Shown: positions 7,262 through 8,992 of the stretch, one piece after another
Numbering within the stretch: position 1 is the stretch's first letter
Layout of the letters: the number at the start of each line of letters is the position of its first letter
Assembly (NCBI GenBank): GCA_937967465.1
Contig: CALBSW010000034.1
Location: 1-8,992, forward strand
Direction: 5' to 3'
From: an uncultured Flavobacteriales bacterium
Lineage (GTDB): Bacteria > Bacteroidota > Bacteroidia > Flavobacteriales_D > Sanyastnellaceae
DNA length: 8,992 nucleotides
Program-made: the position numbers and the translations under genes
Notes under the pieces: generated by a model
Databases searched by the model: none
What the model was told of the DNA's origin: nothing
What the model saw: the letters and a program-made list of their open reading frames with translations, nothing else

Positions 7262-7290
7262 AAAAAGGGCCGCCCTCGCGGGCAGCCCTT
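7262..7290 (-). terminator. Rho-independent terminator of the HYR-repeat gene
   Basis: On the minus strand the RNA would form the stem AAGGGCUGCCC / GGGCGGCCCUU, 11 pairs including one U-G wobble. It closes a GCGA (GNRA-type) tetraloop and is followed by a run of U (7266 to 7262). It begins 25 nt downstream of the stop codon at 7316-7318 and ends 27 nt before the dapF start. On the plus strand the wobble becomes a C-A mismatch, the T-run is shorter and interrupted, and no plus-strand gene needs a terminator. The call is therefore for the minus strand only. Confidence 0.85.
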
Positions 7291-7315
7291 CTTTTCACCA
7301 AATCGAATCCAGACT

Positions 7316-8992
7316 TCAGTCGCAGGTCTCTGCGAAATTGGCCAGGACGTCGAGGAGATCTTCAATGCCGATTTCACCATCGCCGTTGGCATCCCCCTCA
7401 CAGGTGGCGCTGGCATCCCCTTGCGGGAAGGCGCAATTGCCGTCGTCGCGGGTGGCTGCAGCATCGTAATTCAAGGCATCGGTGTAGGTGCAACCATAGC
7501 AGGCGTAATCGCACAACGCCGGGTTGCTGTCGGTAGCAAATGCTGAGAAATTGCAAGCCGTCGGATCAAGACAACCCTCCACTTCGGCACCGTCGCACAC
7601 CCCATCTCCGTCGGCGTCGGAAATGCACATGCCGTTGCAGTCCCGGGTGGGGTCCATCGGGTAGTCGCACGCACCAGGATCCGTTGCAATGGCCACATAG
7701 TTGCAGGCCAAGCTGTCCTGGCATCCGGCAATCTCGATTTCATCGCAGACACCATCACCGTCTTCATCATTGACGCAGGTTCCGGTCAAGTCATAGAGCC
7801 CAGCGTAATTGCAGGACCCGTCGTCGAGGGTCGCAGATGCGTCATAATTCACGGCCAAGCTGTCGGTACAGCCAGCACACTCAGGATCCGCTCCGAAGTC
7901 CACCATTTGCAACCCTTGGGCAGCATTGCCGCATTCGTCCATGGCAGTGTAGAGGCGAATCTGGTCCCCTGCAATGCCCTCCGTGAATGCCGCGAACGTG
8001 GAGAAGGAGACCGTGGCAGTGCCACAGCTGTCGTAAGCGGCAGCCAGCGCGACGTCCACATCTGCGCAGTCGGCCTCCACGAATGCCGGCAGGTCGGTAA
8101 AGAGCGGTGCTTCGTTGTCGACATACTCAATGGTCTGTACATGTTCGGCAGCATTGCCACACGCATCCGTCGCACTGTGAGTCCGGAGGATGGTGTACTC
8201 CTGCGGGCAGTCGCCACTCACAATAGAGAACAAAAAGCTGACCTCAATGGTCGAGCAGTCGTCACCTGCAGTGATGGCGCTGTCGGGCACCATCTCCTCG
8301 CAGGACAACAGCAGGTCAGCCGGCGTCGTGAGGATGGCCGGGGCCAGCGTGTCGATGAAAGTCACCTCTTGGATGGCCGCACTCGAATTGCCGCATTGGT
8401 CCTGGGCCACAAAGGTCCGGATGAGCGTGTAGTTCTCCGGGCAGAGACCGGGCTGCTCCGCGGTGGTCACGGTCAACTCGGACCCGCTGCACGCATCCTG
8501 ATGAATGGGGGCATCCGTCGGAATCGGCATCTCGCAGCTCAGCGTGTCGTTCATCGGAATGTTGCCGAGTTCCGGCCCCACGGTGTCGCGCACCGTGATG
8601 ACGTAGGAGGCTGCATTGGCATTGCCACAAACGTCTGTGGCGGTCACCGTGCGGGCAATCAGGTAGTTGCCGGGACACACTGGCATGGACAGCGTGTCGA
8701 CATACAGGCTGTCGGTGGTGTACTCGATGCTGAACACATCGTGGCAGGCATCGGCCGCCTCGACCATACCGTAGGCCGTGCTGTCGTCCGTACAAGCGAT
8801 CACAAGATCCTCAGGAACCGATGACATCATCGGGCCGACCGTGTCCATCACCATCCACGTCTGCTCCTTGGAAGCAATGAGGCCATAGGTCAGGTTCAGT
8901 GCCAGGTACCGGTAGGTCACGAACTGTCCACACGGGGTCACCGTGTCGATGTCCAGCATGCTCGTGAGAATGTCCAATGCAGGCTCGCCAGG
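7316..8992 (-). CDS. Secreted HYR-repeat / Cys-rich module protein, C-terminal part (5' end outside window)
   Basis: The frame is open through the right edge of the window. The first visible codons (P-G-E-P-A-L-D) look internal, and a TTG at 8977 is not a credible start, so this is the C-terminal ~558 residues of a larger extracellular protein. Counting from 8977, residues 45-361 hold four HYR-like beta-sandwich repeats. They begin with DTVGP, DTVGP, DTLAP and DNEAP, and each contains a DxCGN signature (DVCGN, DQCGN, DACGN, DECGN). Residues 366-515 hold four Cys-rich modules of the form GCxDxxAxNYxxxATxDxGxC, with two calcium-loop-like DxDGDGVCD segments between them. Residues 529-548 (DANGDGEIGIEDLLDVLANF) resemble one EF-hand/dockerin half. 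The chain stops three residues after FAETCD begins, with no type IX secretion C-terminal domain visible. HYR repeats are usually adhesive or structural modules of surface proteins, and the role here is not known. The gene is followed by its own terminator and is separate from the dapF train. Confidence 0.9.
   Translation of the reverse strand, partial: PGEPALDILTSMLDIDTVTPCGQFVTYRYLALNLTYGLIASKEQTWMVMDTVGPMMSSVPEDLVIACTDDSTAYGMVEAADACHDVFSIEYTTDSLYVDTLSMPVCPGNYLIARTVTATDVCGNANAASYVITVRDTVGPELGNIPMNDTLSCEMPIPTDAPIHQDACSGSELTVTTAEQPGLCPENYTLIRTFVAQDQCGNSSAAIQEVTFIDTLAPAILTTPADLLLSCEEMVPDSAITAGDDCSTIEVSFLFSIVSGDCPQEYTILRTHSATDACGNAAEHVQTIEYVDNEAPLFTDLPAFVEADCADVDVALAAAYDSCGTATVSFSTFAAFTEGIAGDQIRLYTAMDECGNAAQGLQMVDFGADPECAGCTDSLAVNYDASATLDDGSCNYAGLYDLTGTCVNDEDGDGVCDEIEIAGCQDSLACNYVAIATDPGACDYPMDPTRDCNGMCISDADGDGVCDGAEVEGCLDPTACNFSAFATDSNPALCDYACYGCTYTDALNYDAAATRDDGNCAFPQGDASATCEGDANGDGEIGIEDLLDVLANFAETCD
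7328..7402 (-). other. Dockerin-like / EF-hand C-terminal segment
   Basis: The last ~25 residues of the HYR protein contain DANGDGEIGIEDLLDVLANF. This is a DxNxDGxIxxxDLL calcium-loop-plus-helix signature typical of one half of a type I dockerin. A full dockerin has two such halves and only one is present here. It occupies the place where a type IX secretion sorting domain would be expected in a Bacteroidota secreted protein. Confidence 0.6.
7433..7882 (-). repeat. Four Cys-rich GCxDxxAxNY modules with interspersed calcium-loop motifs
   Basis: Four modules share the pattern GC-x-D-x-x-A-x-NY/NF-x3-AT-x-D/S-x-x-x-C: GCTDSLAVNYDASATLDDG, GCQDSLACNYVAIATDPG, GCLDPTACNFSAFATDSN and GCTYTDALNYDAAATRDDG. 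Between modules 1-2 and 2-3 lie DEDGDGVCDEIEIAGC and DADGDGVCDGAEVEGC, which look like thrombospondin type-3/EF-hand-like calcium loops. The even Cys content suggests disulfide-stabilised mini-domains outside the cytoplasm. Such modules recur in Bacteroidota surface proteins, but I know of no assigned function. Confidence 0.75.
7895..8845 (-). repeat. Four tandem HYR-like protein repeats
   Basis: Four consecutive units of about 75-86 codons are visible in the translation, at about 8588-8845, 8354-8587, 8120-8353 and 7895-8119. Each opens with D-[TN]-x-x-P, has a Cys about 17 residues later (ACTDD, SCEMP, SCEEM, DCADV), and ends with a D-x-CGN-aa motif followed by a hydrophobic strand (YVITV, EVTFI, TIEYV, LQMVD). 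The first three also share a CPxNY/CPQEY-type segment before a YTLIRT-like strand, and the fourth lacks it. The repeats have diverged in sequence, so they are protein-level repeats and not recent DNA duplications. The array probably continues beyond the right edge. Confidence 0.8.

Noticed and set aside
8975..8977. TTG as a start codon for the HYR-repeat gene
   Set aside because: The frame is open upstream to the window edge, no signal peptide follows, and the sequence begins in the middle of a domain-like region. The gene is 5'-truncated by the window.
1..8992. CRISPR arrays, tRNA/rRNA genes, insertion sequences, inverted or direct DNA repeats
   Set aside because: None was found by eye. The repeats present are protein-level modules with diverged DNA.

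Overview
The window is a GC-rich, densely coded stretch in which every supportable gene lies on the minus strand, so the gene order reads from high to low coordinates. The protein families point to the phylum Bacteroidota. They include a secreted mosaic of HYR-like repeats and cysteine-rich GCxDxxAxNY modules of the kind common in marine and freshwater Flavobacteriales relatives, a DUF4105/Lnb-type protein, a DUF5723-like outer-membrane barrel, a metal-dependent KdsA, and start codons without obvious Shine-Dalgarno sequences. The high GC is unusual for the phylum but known in some environmental lineages. I cannot place it below phylum with confidence.

Layout. (1) 7316-8992 is the 3' end of a large secreted multidomain protein whose start lies outside the window. 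It has four HYR-like repeats, four Cys-rich modules, calcium-loop motifs and a dockerin-like C-terminus. A strong intrinsic terminator (7262-7290) follows it. (2) From 7234 down to the left edge runs a very tight gene train: dapF (diaminopimelate epimerase), a DUF4105/Lnb-type membrane protein, a 539-residue lipoprotein of unknown function, a 413-residue outer-membrane beta-barrel candidate, kdsA (KDO-8-phosphate synthase), a 512-residue secreted SBBP-like repeat protein, and apparently the first codons of another gene at the edge. Four internal junctions, plus the probable one at the edge, are 4-nt GTGA/ATGA stop-start overlaps. The exception is the 24-nt gap before kdsA. No internal terminator or clear promoter is visible, so this is probably one operon.

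Theme. The train combines enzymes for two envelope polymers (meso-DAP for peptidoglycan, KDO for lipopolysaccharide core) with a likely lipoprotein-modifying membrane enzyme, a lipoprotein, an outer-membrane protein and an exported protein. The most interesting part is the uncharacterised trio of Lnb-like protein, lipoprotein and barrel, which are translationally coupled to each other. There are no RNA genes, mobile elements, CRISPR arrays or gene-free stretches over 300 bases. The only real intergenic region is 7235-7315, holding the terminator.
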